From Serinicoccus chungangensis (GTDB lineage Bacteria > Actinomycetota > Actinomycetes > Actinomycetales > Dermatophilaceae), in contig NZ_LQBL01000029.1 in NCBI RefSeq assembly GCF_001483745.1, forward strand, positions 1 to 64,000: a DNA stretch of 64,000 nt, in the 5' to 3' direction. How positions within the stretch are numbered: position 1 is the stretch's first letter; every line of letters begins with the position of its first letter. Position numbers and translations under genes: made by a program. This document shows positions 1-8,146 of the stretch, piece by piece. A model generated the notes under the pieces. That model ran no database searches. It was given only the letters and a program-made list of their open reading frames with translations, and was not told the origin of the DNA.

Positions 1-99
1 GCCCCAGGGAGATCAGCTGACCACGGACAGGGAGATGAACTGTCCGCCAGCAAGGAGATCTACTGTCCGCCTACAGGGAAGTCCCACTGTCCCTTGACA
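1..99. mobile_element. Outer end of an IS21-family-like insertion sequence
   Basis: Four tandem related units begin at 5, 28, 51 and 74, an exact 23-bp period, each starting CAGGGAGAT or close to it and containing ACTGTCC. The last unit ends in TTGACA at 94-99, so the element reads TGTCAAGGGACAG inward from its tip. Multiple short repeats at the termini and a TGT tip are typical of IS21 elements, whose IstA transposase binds them. The body of the element (istA/istB) would lie left of the window. The HEAT-repeat gene loses its homology exactly where this block starts, which fixes the junction near 99/100. The family call is inference from the terminal architecture only. Confidence 0.65.
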
Positions 100-645
100 C
101 ATCCGAACGCTCGGGTTGCTGTCGGTGAGAGCCGTGACCAGCGGAGGTACCGCTGAGGCGCCGAACTGGGCCAGTGTGCTCGTCAGACTGTCTCTGCCTG
201 CCAGGTCGGTCTGGCCCAGCCGAGTGATCAGCACTGGCAGCACCGAAGGATCACCGATTCGGGCTAGGGCCCACTGCGCCCTTTCTGCGACCGCCGTGTC
301 CTGGTCGTCTAGACACGCCTTCACGGCGGCGGCGCTGTCGGGGTGCTTGATCTTGCTCAGCACGTGCAGGGCTTGGGTGCGTACTGCCGGGTCGGGGTCC
401 GTTAGGGCCTGGGTGGCGGCATCGACTGCGGTGGTTGGAGTGCGGGTGAGAACCCACGTAAGGGTCTCGCGCACAAAGAAGTCGCTCTCCCCCCACAGTA
501 GAGATGCGACTGCAGGAGTGAGAAGCGGGTCCGCGCGCGATCCGAGGGCGACTGCCGTCTGCTGGCGCACGTCCTTGTCCGGGTGCGTCAATCCTGCCAG
601 TGCGGGGTGCGCGTCGTGCTGTCGTCTGTGGTCGGACTGATTCAT
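100..645 (-). pseudogene. HEAT-repeat protein, 3' end removed by an insertion sequence
   Basis: About 181 residues of helical HEAT/PBS-lyase type repeats remain, with recurring units such as DPDPAVRTQALHVL, DQDTAVAERAQWALARIGD and DSNPSVRM. HEAT proteins are usually protein-interaction scaffolds, so no reaction is assigned. The reading frame runs on into the IS end and stops at 13, adding about 30 unrelated residues; the natural C-terminus is missing from the window. The ATG start at 645 is supported by a TAACTT hexamer ending 6 nt upstream, which suggests a leaderless transcript. It may still make a truncated chimeric protein. What the intact protein bound cannot be told. Confidence 0.7.
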
Positions 646-651
646 GGTGTG

Positions 652-682
652 AAGTTAGGGCCTCACGTCGTGTGAGGGTCAA
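652..682 (-). promoter_or_regulatory. Promoter of the HEAT gene with palindromic operator in its spacer
   Basis: On the minus strand TTGACC (682-677) and TAACTT (657-652) form a -35/-10 pair 19 bp apart, and the ATG follows after 6 nt. The spacer holds a perfect inverted repeat, CCTCAC-5 nt-GTGAGG at 661-677, which is well placed for a repressor. The repressor is unknown. Confidence 0.5.
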
Positions 683-1030
683 CCGCTCCTTCAGCCAGCC
701 CAACGACAAGGGCGGTGCGCGGGGTTGAGCCAGACGCGATGAAGATACGGGGAGGGTCGGCTTTGACGGGACTACCCGCGAACCGTGCCCCTGCCCCCAT
801 CCGGGTTCATAACCTCGTGCTCTGGCATCCGGGACGCGTCGCGCAACCTGGTCCGGTGACGACCGTTTTCGAGCCGCGCTCGCGGCCACGCCTCTGGCCC
901 TTCACCGCAGGTGGTGGTCAGGCTCAAAACCCCGACTCGAAAGGGGCATGGCTCGGAAACCGTCACAGGACGGACTTTCGGGCCGAGACCCGAGGTGAGC
1001 GGCTCTGCCCCCTCGCCCGGGCGAGTTCAC
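683..1030. other. Intergenic stretch without a supportable gene
   Basis: This stretch lies between the HEAT gene promoter and the end of crtY. Open frames exist on both strands, but none has a recognisable domain, a ribosome binding site or consistent codon structure. A small inverted repeat, TCGGG-6 nt-CCCGA at 978-993, could be a weak terminator for crtY on the minus strand. No tRNA fold was seen. Confidence 0.4.
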
Positions 1031-2146
1031 TCAGGGCCCCAGGGTGGCCCGCACCAGCGCCGTCCGTCCGGCAGCGGGCATGGCGGCGAACATCCCCCAC
1101 ATGGCCGCCCCCAGCGCCCCGGCCCCGGCGTCCCGGGCCATGACGGCCCGCTGGCGGTGGGCCGGCAGGGTACCGAAGGCCTCGAAGAGCGCGACCGTGC
1201 CGGCGGTGTCGAGCCGCAGCAGCGCCCGCAACCCGGCCCGGCGCAGCAGGTCGCCCGGCCGGGCAGGGTCGGCGGCCGACGGCGGGTCGTCGGCGAGGAG
1301 AGCATTGGCCATCGACCGCGCCGAGCGCAGCGAGTGCGCCACCGAGTAGCCCGTGACCAGGTGGCCGCCTCGGCCGGCCGTGCCGACGGCGAGGGTCCCC
1401 GGGGGTGCAGGCTCGTCCCGTCCCCGCATGGGGATCCAGACCGTCTCCCGGGCGAGCGGGTCCTCGATCGCTGCCGTCCGCACGCCACGCCGCAGCAGCC
1501 GCCGGTGCAGGCGCTCGCGCAGCTCGGGCACCGGCATCGCGGGAGAGGCGGCTAGGCAGGTCTCCTCCAGCAGCACCCGGTCCTCGTCCAGCGGGAGGGC
1601 GTAGAGGAAGCTCGGCACGCCCCGAGGGGAGTCGGGGTCGTCCGACCAGTCGGTGCTCCAGTCCATGAGGACCCCCTCCGCCCCGGCCAACGCCGGTGCC
1701 GCGTCCTCGGGGGCGACGACGATGCCGGAGGCGGTCTGCGCCGGCGCCGGGTCCTGCGACCGGCGTCCGTCCGGACGGGCCCCCCGAGCGTCCACCACGA
1801 CCCTCGCCTCGGCGGACAGCGCGCTCACCCCGGCGTCGTCCAGCCGGGCCTCGCGCAGCTCCACCGCGTCCAGCGGCAGGGCGGCCTGCAGCGCCGGGTT
1901 GTCGAGCACGGCATACGCCCGGGGCAGCCGGTGGCGGCCCCGTGCCCACAGCTCGGGCACCTCGATCCGCTGCCGCACGACCCCCGGTGGCAGACCGACC
2001 AGCTCCTCGGTCCACGCGCCATAGGTCGGGGTCCAGTCAGCTCCCGGTCGCGGGTCGACCGCGAGCACCGACAGGCCCCGGGCCGCGCAGGCCGACGCCA
2101 GGGCTCGTCCGGCCGGGCCGAGCCCGACGATCGCCACGTCCTTCAC
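1031..2146 (-). CDS. crtY: Lycopene beta-cyclase (CrtY/CrtL type)
   Basis: This 371-residue flavoprotein is predicted to cyclise the ends of lycopene to beta-ionone rings, giving beta-carotene. It opens with a dinucleotide-binding VGLGPAG motif (residues 8-14), followed by the family region PTYGAWTEEL near residue 40 and the cyclase signature LLEETCLA near residue 190. Length is normal for the family. The GTG start at 2146 has a good Shine-Dalgarno (GGAGGTGAG) just upstream. The gene is divergent from crtB across only 47 bp, so both are likely expressed together. Beta-carotene is the substrate of the CrtU-like enzyme encoded nearby, which supports the role. Confidence 0.88.
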   Translation of the reverse strand: MKDVAIVGLGPAGRALASACAARGLSVLAVDPRPGADWTPTYGAWTEELVGLPPGVVRQRIEVPELWARGRHRLPRAYAVLDNPALQAALPLDAVELREARLDDAGVSALSAEARVVVDARGARPDGRRSQDPAPAQTASGIVVAPEDAAPALAGAEGVLMDWSTDWSDDPDSPRGVPSFLYALPLDEDRVLLEETCLAASPAMPVPELRERLHRRLLRRGVRTAAIEDPLARETVWIPMRGRDEPAPPGTLAVGTAGRGGHLVTGYSVAHSLRSARSMANALLADDPPSAADPARPGDLLRRAGLRALLRLDTAGTVALFEAFGTLPAHRQRAVMARDAGAGALGAAMWGMFAAMPAAGRTALVRATLGP

Positions 2147-2193
2147 GCGCGTCTCACCTCCGGCGCCGACCCTAGCCGCACTAGGCTGACGCC
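2147..2193. promoter_or_regulatory. Compact divergent promoter crtY/crtB
   Basis: The crtB side has TAGGCT at 2182-2187 followed by 6 nt and the ATG, a leaderless arrangement. The crtY side has TAGGGT (2174-2169 on the minus strand) and a short leader with a ribosome binding site. Both -10 elements sit in one inverted repeat, CCTAG-5 nt-CTAGG at 2171-2185, so polymerase or a regulator bound on one side may exclude the other. Confidence 0.55.
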
Positions 2194-3117
2194 ATGCATT
2201 CCGGAGCGTCGGCGGCCGACCCCCACCTGGAGCTCGGCTACGAACGGTGCAGGGAGCTGACGAAGAAGCACGGGACCACCTACTACTGGGGTGCCCGGTT
2301 GCTGGCCCCGGAGCAGCGCCGCGACGTCTACGCCGTCTACGCGCTCTGCCGCCTGGCCGACGACATCGTCGACGAGCCCGAGACGGTCGACGTGCCCGTG
2401 CCCGCCGACCCCGACCCGGGGGTCCGGCTGCGCGGCTTCGAGCAGCTCTTCACCGACGCGCTCGTGCAGGGCGGCTCCGCCGACCCGGTCATGGCGGCGG
2501 TCGCCGACAGCCTGCGTCGCCGCGGCACCGACCCCGAGTGTTTCGACCGCTTCTTCCGCGCCATGGAGCTCGACCTCACCCGGGAGACCTGGGCCAGCTG
2601 GGAGGAGCTGCGCGACGGCTACATGGAAGGCTCGGCCGCCGTCATCGGCGAGATGATGCTGCCGGTCCTCGAGCCGCACGACCCGGCCGCCAAGGGCCCG
2701 GCCCGCTCCCTCGGGCTGGCCTTCCAGCTCACCAACTTCCTGCGCGACGTCGGCGAGGACCTCGACCGGGGGCGCGTCTACCTCCCGCAGGACGACCTCG
2801 CCCGGCACGGCGCCGACCCGCACGAGCGTCGGGTGACGCCGCAGTGGCGCACGATGATGGCCGAGCAGATCGAGCGCAACCGCGGTCTCTACGCCCACGC
2901 CTCGCAGGGCGTCGCCATGCTGCCGCCGCGCAGCGCCCGGTGCGTGGCGACGGCGCTGCGCATGTACGCCCTCATCCTCGACCGGATCGAGGCGGCCGAC
3001 TACGACGTCTTCACCGAGCGCCGCCGGGTGCCGCGCCCGGTGAAGGTTGCGCTGCTCGCCGACGTGCTGGCCCGTGGCCCGCTGCGGCGGCTCCCCGGCC
3101 CAGTGGACGCGCGGTGA
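2194..3117 (+). CDS. crtB: Phytoene synthase
   Basis: This 307-residue protein of the squalene/phytoene synthase family is predicted to condense two geranylgeranyl diphosphates head-to-head into phytoene. Both aspartate-rich regions are present: DDIVDEPE near residue 54, and RDVGEDLDRGRVYLPQDD near residues 184-201. The YMEGSAAVIGEMMLP segment is also typical. The ATG follows a -10 hexamer by 6 nt, so the mRNA is probably leaderless. It stands next to crtY and upstream of a small membrane protein. No GGPP synthase (crtE) or phytoene desaturase (crtI) is in the window, so these steps must be encoded elsewhere. Confidence 0.92.
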   Translation: MHSGASAADPHLELGYERCRELTKKHGTTYYWGARLLAPEQRRDVYAVYALCRLADDIVDEPETVDVPVPADPDPGVRLRGFEQLFTDALVQGGSADPVMAAVADSLRRRGTDPECFDRFFRAMELDLTRETWASWEELRDGYMEGSAAVIGEMMLPVLEPHDPAAKGPARSLGLAFQLTNFLRDVGEDLDRGRVYLPQDDLARHGADPHERRVTPQWRTMMAEQIERNRGLYAHASQGVAMLPPRSARCVATALRMYALILDRIEAADYDVFTERRRVPRPVKVALLADVLARGPLRRLPGPVDAR

Positions 3118-3122
3118 GAGGT

Positions 3123-3536
3123 ATGCCCTCGCTCCCCCCGCTGCCGCACCCGCACCTCGTCGTGCTGCGCTCGGCGGCGACGCTCGTGCTGAGCGCGGTC
3201 GTGGCGCAGGCCGGGTGGGCAGCGGCCTTCATCGGCGGTGAGCCCGGCTACCGCGCCTTCCACGAGGTGGGGGCCTGGGTCACCCTGGTGCTGACGGTGG
3301 CCTGCGCGCTGGTCTACCTCGTCCTGCGCGCCTCGGCCGGGCCGGTCAACGTCACCCTGGCGGTCCTGCTTGCGGCGCTGGTCGCGGTCCAGACCGGGCT
3401 GGGGTCCTCCGGCGTCGTGGCCCCCCACGTCTTCCTCGGCGTGCTCATCGCCATGGTGGCCACCGCGCTGACGTCGTGGACCTACCGTCACGCGCTCCCG
3501 GAGGGGAGCGTCAGCTCGAAGCCCCGTAGCCAGTAG
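3123..3536 (+). CDS. Small four-helix membrane protein of the carotenoid cluster
   Basis: This 137-residue protein shows about four hydrophobic segments (roughly residues 12-34, 46-66, 74-94 and 99-118) and a short charged C-terminus. No family was recognised. The ATG lies 6 nt after the crtB stop, with GAGAGG over the stop codon as ribosome binding site, so it is probably translated from the crtB message. Its last 49 nt overlap the convergent P450 gene. Position suggests a membrane role connected with carotenoids, such as holding the synthase or placing the pigment, but that is inference. Confidence 0.65.
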   Translation: MPSLPPLPHPHLVVLRSAATLVLSAVVAQAGWAAAFIGGEPGYRAFHEVGAWVTLVLTVACALVYLVLRASAGPVNVTLAVLLAALVAVQTGLGSSGVVAPHVFLGVLIAMVATALTSWTYRHALPEGSVSSKPRSQ

Positions 3537-4756
3537 CCCTCGATGAGGTGGTCCCAGCCCAGCTCGGGCTCGGCGACCAGCCGGGGCTCGTGCGCGAGCA
3601 GCCGCACCAGCAGCGCGTCGGACTCCAGCAGTGCCAGGGGCTGCCCCGGGCACTTGTGCTCGCCGTCGCCGAAGGCGAGGCCGTAGCCGGCGGTGCCCCG
3701 CGGCATACCGCGGCCGGGGCACAGCTGCTGGGGGTCGGCGCCGACCGCCTGGGGGTCGGTGTTGGTGGCGCGCACGCACACGTCCACGAGGTCTCCGGGC
3801 GGGATCGTCCAGGTCTGCTCGCCGTCGGTGATCTCGACGGGCTGACGGACCCGGCGGTAGAGGTGGCCGACGACCGGCTCGAGCCGGATGATCTCCTCGA
3901 GGACGGCCAGCCGCTCAGGCTGCTCCGCCGCCAGGTAGCGCTCCCGCAGGGCGTCGTCCCCGAGCAGGTGCCAGGCGGCCATGACGATGAACTCCCGCGT
4001 CGTCACCATGCCCGCGGTGCCGTAGGTGACGCACTCGACGAGGATGCTCGTGCGGCTGTAGCCCTCGTCGAGCAGGTGGCTGATGATGTCGGTGCGGCGC
4101 CGCCGGCGCCGCGCCCGGATGGCCGGACGGACGTCGTGCCACCACAGCCGGGCGACCGGCCACAGCCCGTTGCGGGCCGCCCGGGCCCAGTCCAGGCGGC
4201 TACGCCCCAGGTCGTCGCGGGCGATGTCGAAGGGCGGCTGGTTGAAGAACGACACCAGCCTCCGCGAGAGCCCCGGCACGTCGGACTCGGTCAGCCCGAC
4301 CAACTCGGCGGTGACCTCGACGGTGTAGTGCAGCGCGGCCTCGTCGAGCCGGCACCGGCCGCTCTCCAGGGCCTGCGCCACCGTGCGGTCGGCCACCTGG
4401 GCCATGAGGTCGCCGTAGCGCTCGGTCACGACGGCGGGGGCGAGGAACCGCGCCACCTTGCGCCGCTGGTCGTCATGCGTGGGGCCGTCCGAGACGAGGA
4501 TCGGGTGGTGCTCGAGACGGCCCTGGGGGATGGCCTCGGCGGTGAACCCGGCCTGGGTCGTCGCGTGCCGCGCCCGGAGCAGCTGGCGTGCGGGCTGCAG
4601 CGCGCGCAGCCGCCACACCGTGCTCACGCCGGGGCGGCCTCCCGCGTCCACGCGTTCGACCCGGGGGGTCGCCGGCTCCTCGGGGCGGCGGGCCCGCCGG
4701 GCCCCCTCGGCGCCCGCACCCTGGTCACCCCCGCCGGGGTGGGCCGGGCAGCTCAT
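3488..4756 (-). CDS. Cytochrome P450, probable carotenoid-modifying
   Basis: This 422-residue P450 has the heme-ligand signature FGDGEHKCPGQ with Cys near residue 369, the ExxR motif EEIIRLEP of helix K, and the I-helix segment GTAGMVTT. It is a soluble bacterial-type P450 that would need a ferredoxin and reductase from elsewhere. The ATG overlaps the stop of crtU (ATGA), so translation is coupled and the enzyme very likely acts on the same pigment, for example as a ring hydroxylase. Substrate and position are inference. The 3' end overlaps the convergent small membrane gene. Confidence 0.88.
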   Translation of the reverse strand: MSCPAHPGGGDQGAGAEGARRARRPEEPATPRVERVDAGGRPGVSTVWRLRALQPARQLLRARHATTQAGFTAEAIPQGRLEHHPILVSDGPTHDDQRRKVARFLAPAVVTERYGDLMAQVADRTVAQALESGRCRLDEAALHYTVEVTAELVGLTESDVPGLSRRLVSFFNQPPFDIARDDLGRSRLDWARAARNGLWPVARLWWHDVRPAIRARRRRRRTDIISHLLDEGYSRTSILVECVTYGTAGMVTTREFIVMAAWHLLGDDALRERYLAAEQPERLAVLEEIIRLEPVVGHLYRRVRQPVEITDGEQTWTIPPGDLVDVCVRATNTDPQAVGADPQQLCPGRGMPRGTAGYGLAFGDGEHKCPGQPLALLESDALLVRLLAHEPRLVAEPELGWDHLIEGYWLRGFELTLPSGSA

Positions 4757-6330
4757 CGGGAGCGGTAGCGCCCGGGGCGCAGGATCCCCTGCAGCGGCAC
4801 GGTCCAGACGTCCTCGCCCTGCGCGCCCCAGCCGCCGAGCAGCTCGTTGGCGGCCAGGACCCCGGTCACGGCGGCGCGCTCCATCAGCGCCACCGGCCAG
4901 TCCACGCGCACCCCGTCGCCGGCCAGGACGAGACCGGGGTATGGCGTGGAGACGGTCGGCCGGTCGCGCCAGGGACCGGTGCCCACCAGGCCGCAGTCGT
5001 CCTCGACGAGCAGCTCCTCGTGACGGACCGCCAGCGCGGCCGTCTCGGGGTACACCTCGTGCAGCGAGCGCAGGAGCCGCTCCCTTACCGCGGCGATGTC
5101 GACCCCCCGCTCGCCGGACCCGCCGTCCGCGGCCAGCGACGGGTCGCGGGACGGGTCCACGGCATACGCGTGCAGCTCGACGACCGAGCCGCCGTGCTCG
5201 TCCGACCACCGTGCCGCGCCGGCCTCGAAGCGCTCCAGCACGGTGACGTTGTCGAGCAGGTCGAAGCCGCTGGTGCCGAGGAAGGCCTCCCGACCCGCCT
5301 CGACGAGGCCGTCGAGCCACAGCCGCAGCACGACGAAGGGCGGAGCGTTGTGGCCCGCGGCCAGCCTACGGTGCCAGTCCTGCTGGTCGGGACCGGCGGC
5401 GGAGAGCTCGCCGGCCAGGGCCCGGGTCGTCCTCGGGTCGGTGGCCAGGACCACGGCGTCGGCGTCCAGCGTCTCGCCGGCCCCGAGCCGCACCTGCCAC
5501 GGCGCCCCCTCCTCGCCCGGCGCCCCCAGGTCCTGGACCCGAGTGCCGGTCCGGACGTCCGCGCCGCGGGCCAGGAGGTAGCGGTGCAACGGCTCCCAGA
5601 GCACGGTGTCGTAGTCGTCGTCCGGGACGTCGAAGAGCAGCCCCTCGGAGGAGCCGGTGAAGTAGGCGTGGAACATGCCCACGAGCTCGCCCGCGCCGAA
5701 GTCGTCCGGGTGGGCGAAGAAGGACCGCGCGAAGACCTCCAGCGCGAGGTGCCGGGCGCCCTCGGGGAAGCGCAGCCGGTCCAGGAACGCCTCCGCCGAC
5801 TCCCCGTCGTAGCGCTCGTGGCTCTCCGGGTAGGACACGTTGATGAGCTCGATCGCGCTCGGCAGGTGGACCGAGGCCAGGCCGCTCAGCGGGAAGGTAG
5901 GGCTGCGGACCACGAAGGTCGCCAGGTTGGCCGGCGGGCTCGGCGGCAGCACCGCGAAGGAGTCGGTCAGCCCGTCGCCCCGGCGCAGCGGGTAGTCGGG
6001 CACCGGCACGAGGTGGGCCAGGGTCGGGTCGGCACGACGCAGCAGCGAGCGCAGCGTGTAGTACTGCCGGAAGAAGGCGTGGAACCCGCGTGACATGGTC
6101 CGGTCACCCTCGAGCGGCCAGGCGCGCACCCGGCCCCCGAGCTGGTCCTGGGCCTCGACGAGCGTCACCTGCACACCCCGCTCGACGAGCACGGTCGCCG
6201 CGGCGATGCCCGCGATGCCGCCGCCGACGACCACCACCCGCCGCTGTTCCTGCACCCTGGCCGCCCCGGCGGGGCCGGGGTGACGCACCGCTCGCCGATC
6301 GCGTCCGGGGGGGATCGGCCGCGGGCTCAT
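4753..6330 (-). CDS. crtU: CrtU-like carotene desaturase/methyltransferase (isorenieratene synthase family)
   Basis: This 525-residue FAD oxidoreductase has the nucleotide-binding VVVVGGGIAGIAAA near residue 34 and a second FAD signature, GLVLAGDGVRVDWPVALMER, near the C-terminus. The SRGFHAFFRQYYTLRSLLRR segment resembles actinobacterial CrtU, which turns beta-ionone rings of beta-carotene into aromatic rings with methyl migration, giving isorenieratene. CrtI is a relative, but these segments fit CrtU better. The ATG at 6330 overlaps the crtT stop, and the stop overlaps the P450 start, so three genes are coupled. About 30 extra residues precede the FAD motif. Confidence 0.8.
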   Translation of the reverse strand: MSPRPIPPGRDRRAVRHPGPAGAARVQEQRRVVVVGGGIAGIAAATVLVERGVQVTLVEAQDQLGGRVRAWPLEGDRTMSRGFHAFFRQYYTLRSLLRRADPTLAHLVPVPDYPLRRGDGLTDSFAVLPPSPPANLATFVVRSPTFPLSGLASVHLPSAIELINVSYPESHERYDGESAEAFLDRLRFPEGARHLALEVFARSFFAHPDDFGAGELVGMFHAYFTGSSEGLLFDVPDDDYDTVLWEPLHRYLLARGADVRTGTRVQDLGAPGEEGAPWQVRLGAGETLDADAVVLATDPRTTRALAGELSAAGPDQQDWHRRLAAGHNAPPFVVLRLWLDGLVEAGREAFLGTSGFDLLDNVTVLERFEAGAARWSDEHGGSVVELHAYAVDPSRDPSLAADGGSGERGVDIAAVRERLLRSLHEVYPETAALAVRHEELLVEDDCGLVGTGPWRDRPTVSTPYPGLVLAGDGVRVDWPVALMERAAVTGVLAANELLGGWGAQGEDVWTVPLQGILRPGRYRSR

Positions 6331-7091
6331 GCCGCCTCCCCCTCGTGCGGGCGTCGGGCGAGGACGGTGTGCAGGATGCCGCGCTGCCACCCTCGGGGGG
6401 TGCTCCACCTCAGGTCCACCAGGCCGGCCCGGCGCAGCCGCGCCTCCAGCTCGCCGGTGGAGTCGTTGTCGAGCACGCTGCGTCGCAGGTAGGCGTAGAT
6501 CGCCGGGTTGCCGCGAGTCAGCGCCGCGAGCGGGGTGACGACGAGACGACACACCGCCGACCAGGTCAGCGCCGCCCGGCGGTCGCCCTTGACGTGGTAG
6601 TCCTGGAGCGCCACCCAGCCGCCCGGGCGCACCTGGTCGACGATGGCGCCCACGACCTCGTCCCGCTGCTCGGCCGGCACGTTGCGCAGCAGGTATGCCG
6701 CCAGCACCCCGTCGGCGGTCTCGTCCAGCTCGGCTGCGGCCACCGTCGGCAGGTCCTGGGCGGGCGCGTGCACAAAGCTGACGCCGGCCGGCCACTCCTT
6801 GGCACGGGCCTGGGCCAGCATCCCCGCGGACGCGTCCAGCCCGACGATGCGCGCCCGGGGTCCGGCGGCGCCGACGAGCGCGCTGGTGGACAGTCCGGAT
6901 CCGCACCCGAGGTCCCACAGCACGAGGGGTCCGTCCGGCAGGGCGCCCACCAGATCGGCGGCCGCGCCGGCCAGGGCGTCGTGGTAGCCCGGGTTGAGCC
7001 GGGTCAGCAGGTCGTAGCGGCCCGCCGCACGGTCGAACTCCTCGTCCAGCCGCGGCCTCGCCCTGCGCCCGGTCCTCGATACGTCTGCCAC
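6327..7091 (-). CDS. crtT: SAM-dependent methyltransferase of the carotenoid operon (CrtT-like)
   Basis: This 254-residue class I methyltransferase has the SAM motif VLWDLGCGSGLSTS near residue 65 and LQDYHVKG after the fourth strand. In streptomycete carotenoid clusters a methyltransferase called CrtT accompanies crtU and crtY, though its reaction is not well defined. The GTG at 7091 is chosen because TAGGCT lies exactly 7 nt upstream, matching the leaderless promoters of crtB and pxpA. It is the first gene of the coupled crtT-crtU-P450 operon. Confidence 0.72.
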   Translation of the reverse strand: MADVSRTGRRARPRLDEEFDRAAGRYDLLTRLNPGYHDALAGAAADLVGALPDGPLVLWDLGCGSGLSTSALVGAAGPRARIVGLDASAGMLAQARAKEWPAGVSFVHAPAQDLPTVAAAELDETADGVLAAYLLRNVPAEQRDEVVGAIVDQVRPGGWVALQDYHVKGDRRAALTWSAVCRLVVTPLAALTRGNPAIYAYLRRSVLDNDSTGELEARLRRAGLVDLRWSTPRGWQRGILHTVLARRPHEGEAA

Positions 7092-7196
7092 ACGGCTCAG
7101 CCTATGCTGCCGTCCCGCGAGAGAGCCGCAGGTCACCCTGCAAGCACGACAGATGTCATCGGCGCCACCGCCCCCGCACGTCCTAGGTTGGTCGCC
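7092..7196. promoter_or_regulatory. Divergent leaderless promoters crtT / ABC exporter
   Basis: On the minus strand TAGGCT (7104-7099) is followed by 7 nt and the GTG of crtT. On the plus strand TAGGTT (7184-7189) is followed by 7 nt and the ATG of the ABC ATPase. Neither start has a convincing Shine-Dalgarno. Confidence 0.6.
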
Positions 7197-8144
7197 ATGA
7201 CGACTCCCGTGCTCCAGGTCGAGGCGCTGCGTCGCTCCTTCGGCCCCGCCACCGTGGTCGACGGGGTGAGCCTGCGCATCGACCCCGGGGAGACGGTCGG
7301 CCTCCTGGGCCCCAACGGCGCGGGCAAGACGACGACGATCTCGATGATCGCCGGGCTGCTGCGACCGGACGGCGGGTCGGTGCGCATCCAGGGGGTCGAC
7401 GTGGCGAGCGACCCGCTGTCCGCCAAGCGTTACCTCGGCCTCGTCCCGCAGGACCTCGCCATCTACCCCGAGCTCTCGGCCCGCAGCAACCTGTCCTTCT
7501 TCGGCCGGCTGCAGGGGATGCGCGGGGCGGCCTTGCGCCGGCGGGTCGCCGAGGTGCTCGAGGTCGTCGGCCTCACCGACCGGGCCACCGGCCCCAGCAA
7601 GACCTTCTCGGGTGGGATGAAGCGCCGGCTCAACATCGCGATCGGCCTGCTGCACGAGCCCCGGCTGCTCATCCTCGACGAGCCGACGGTCGGCGTGGAC
7701 CCGCAGTCGCGCAACGCCATCCTGGAGTCCGTCGAGGCGTTGTCGGGGGAGGGGATGGCCGTGCTCTACACCACCCACTACATGGAGGAGGCGGAGCGGC
7801 TCTGCGACCGCATCGGCATCATCGACGCCGGGCGGGTGATCGCCGAGGGCACGAGGGAGGAGCTCGTCGAGCTCACGGGACGCACCGACACCGTGACCCT
7901 GGCCGGCGACGGACCGCTGGAGGAGATCGAGGCGGCGGTGAGCCGCATACCCGCCGTGCGCGAGGTGCACCGGATCCCCGGTGAGCGACGGCTCGTCATG
8001 GTGGTGCAGGGCGCCCCGCAGGCGGTCAGCGCCATCGTGGCGACCGCGACCGGGGCCGGGATGACGCTGCGCGACGTGGAGATCAGCCGCCCGGATCTCG
8101 AGTCCGTCTTCCTGCACCTCACCGGCAAGGCCCTGCGGGACTGA
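7197..8144 (+). CDS. ABC-2 type exporter, ATP-binding protein
   Basis: This 315-residue nucleotide-binding subunit energises the two permeases that follow. It has Walker A GPNGAGKTTT near residue 40, the signature FSGGMKRRLN near residue 139, Walker B LLILDEPTVGVD and the switch His in TTHYMEE. The C-terminal 90 residues match the extension common in drug/antibiotic (DrrA-like) exporters. The ATG at 7197 follows its -10 by 7 nt. Substrate is unknown; the position beside the pigment operon does not prove a link. Confidence 0.85.
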   Translation: MTTPVLQVEALRRSFGPATVVDGVSLRIDPGETVGLLGPNGAGKTTTISMIAGLLRPDGGSVRIQGVDVASDPLSAKRYLGLVPQDLAIYPELSARSNLSFFGRLQGMRGAALRRRVAEVLEVVGLTDRATGPSKTFSGGMKRRLNIAIGLLHEPRLLILDEPTVGVDPQSRNAILESVEALSGEGMAVLYTTHYMEEAERLCDRIGIIDAGRVIAEGTREELVELTGRTDTVTLAGDGPLEEIEAAVSRIPAVREVHRIPGERRLVMVVQGAPQAVSAIVATATGAGMTLRDVEISRPDLESVFLHLTGKALRD

Positions 8145-8146
8145 GC

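Noticed and set aside
683-1030. Small genes or a tRNA between the HEAT gene and crtY
   Set aside because: No cloverleaf, ribosome binding site or domain could be found; frames are short and inconsistent.
963-2015. 350-residue open frame antisense/offset to crtY
   Set aside because: Composed mainly of Arg, Gly, Ala and Pro, typical of an off-frame reading in high-GC DNA; the crtY frame shows clear domain motifs.
4753-6330. CrtI phytoene desaturase as identity of the FAD enzyme
   Set aside because: The GFHAFFRQYYTLRSLLRR region and C-terminal segment fit actinobacterial CrtU better; kept as an alternative only.
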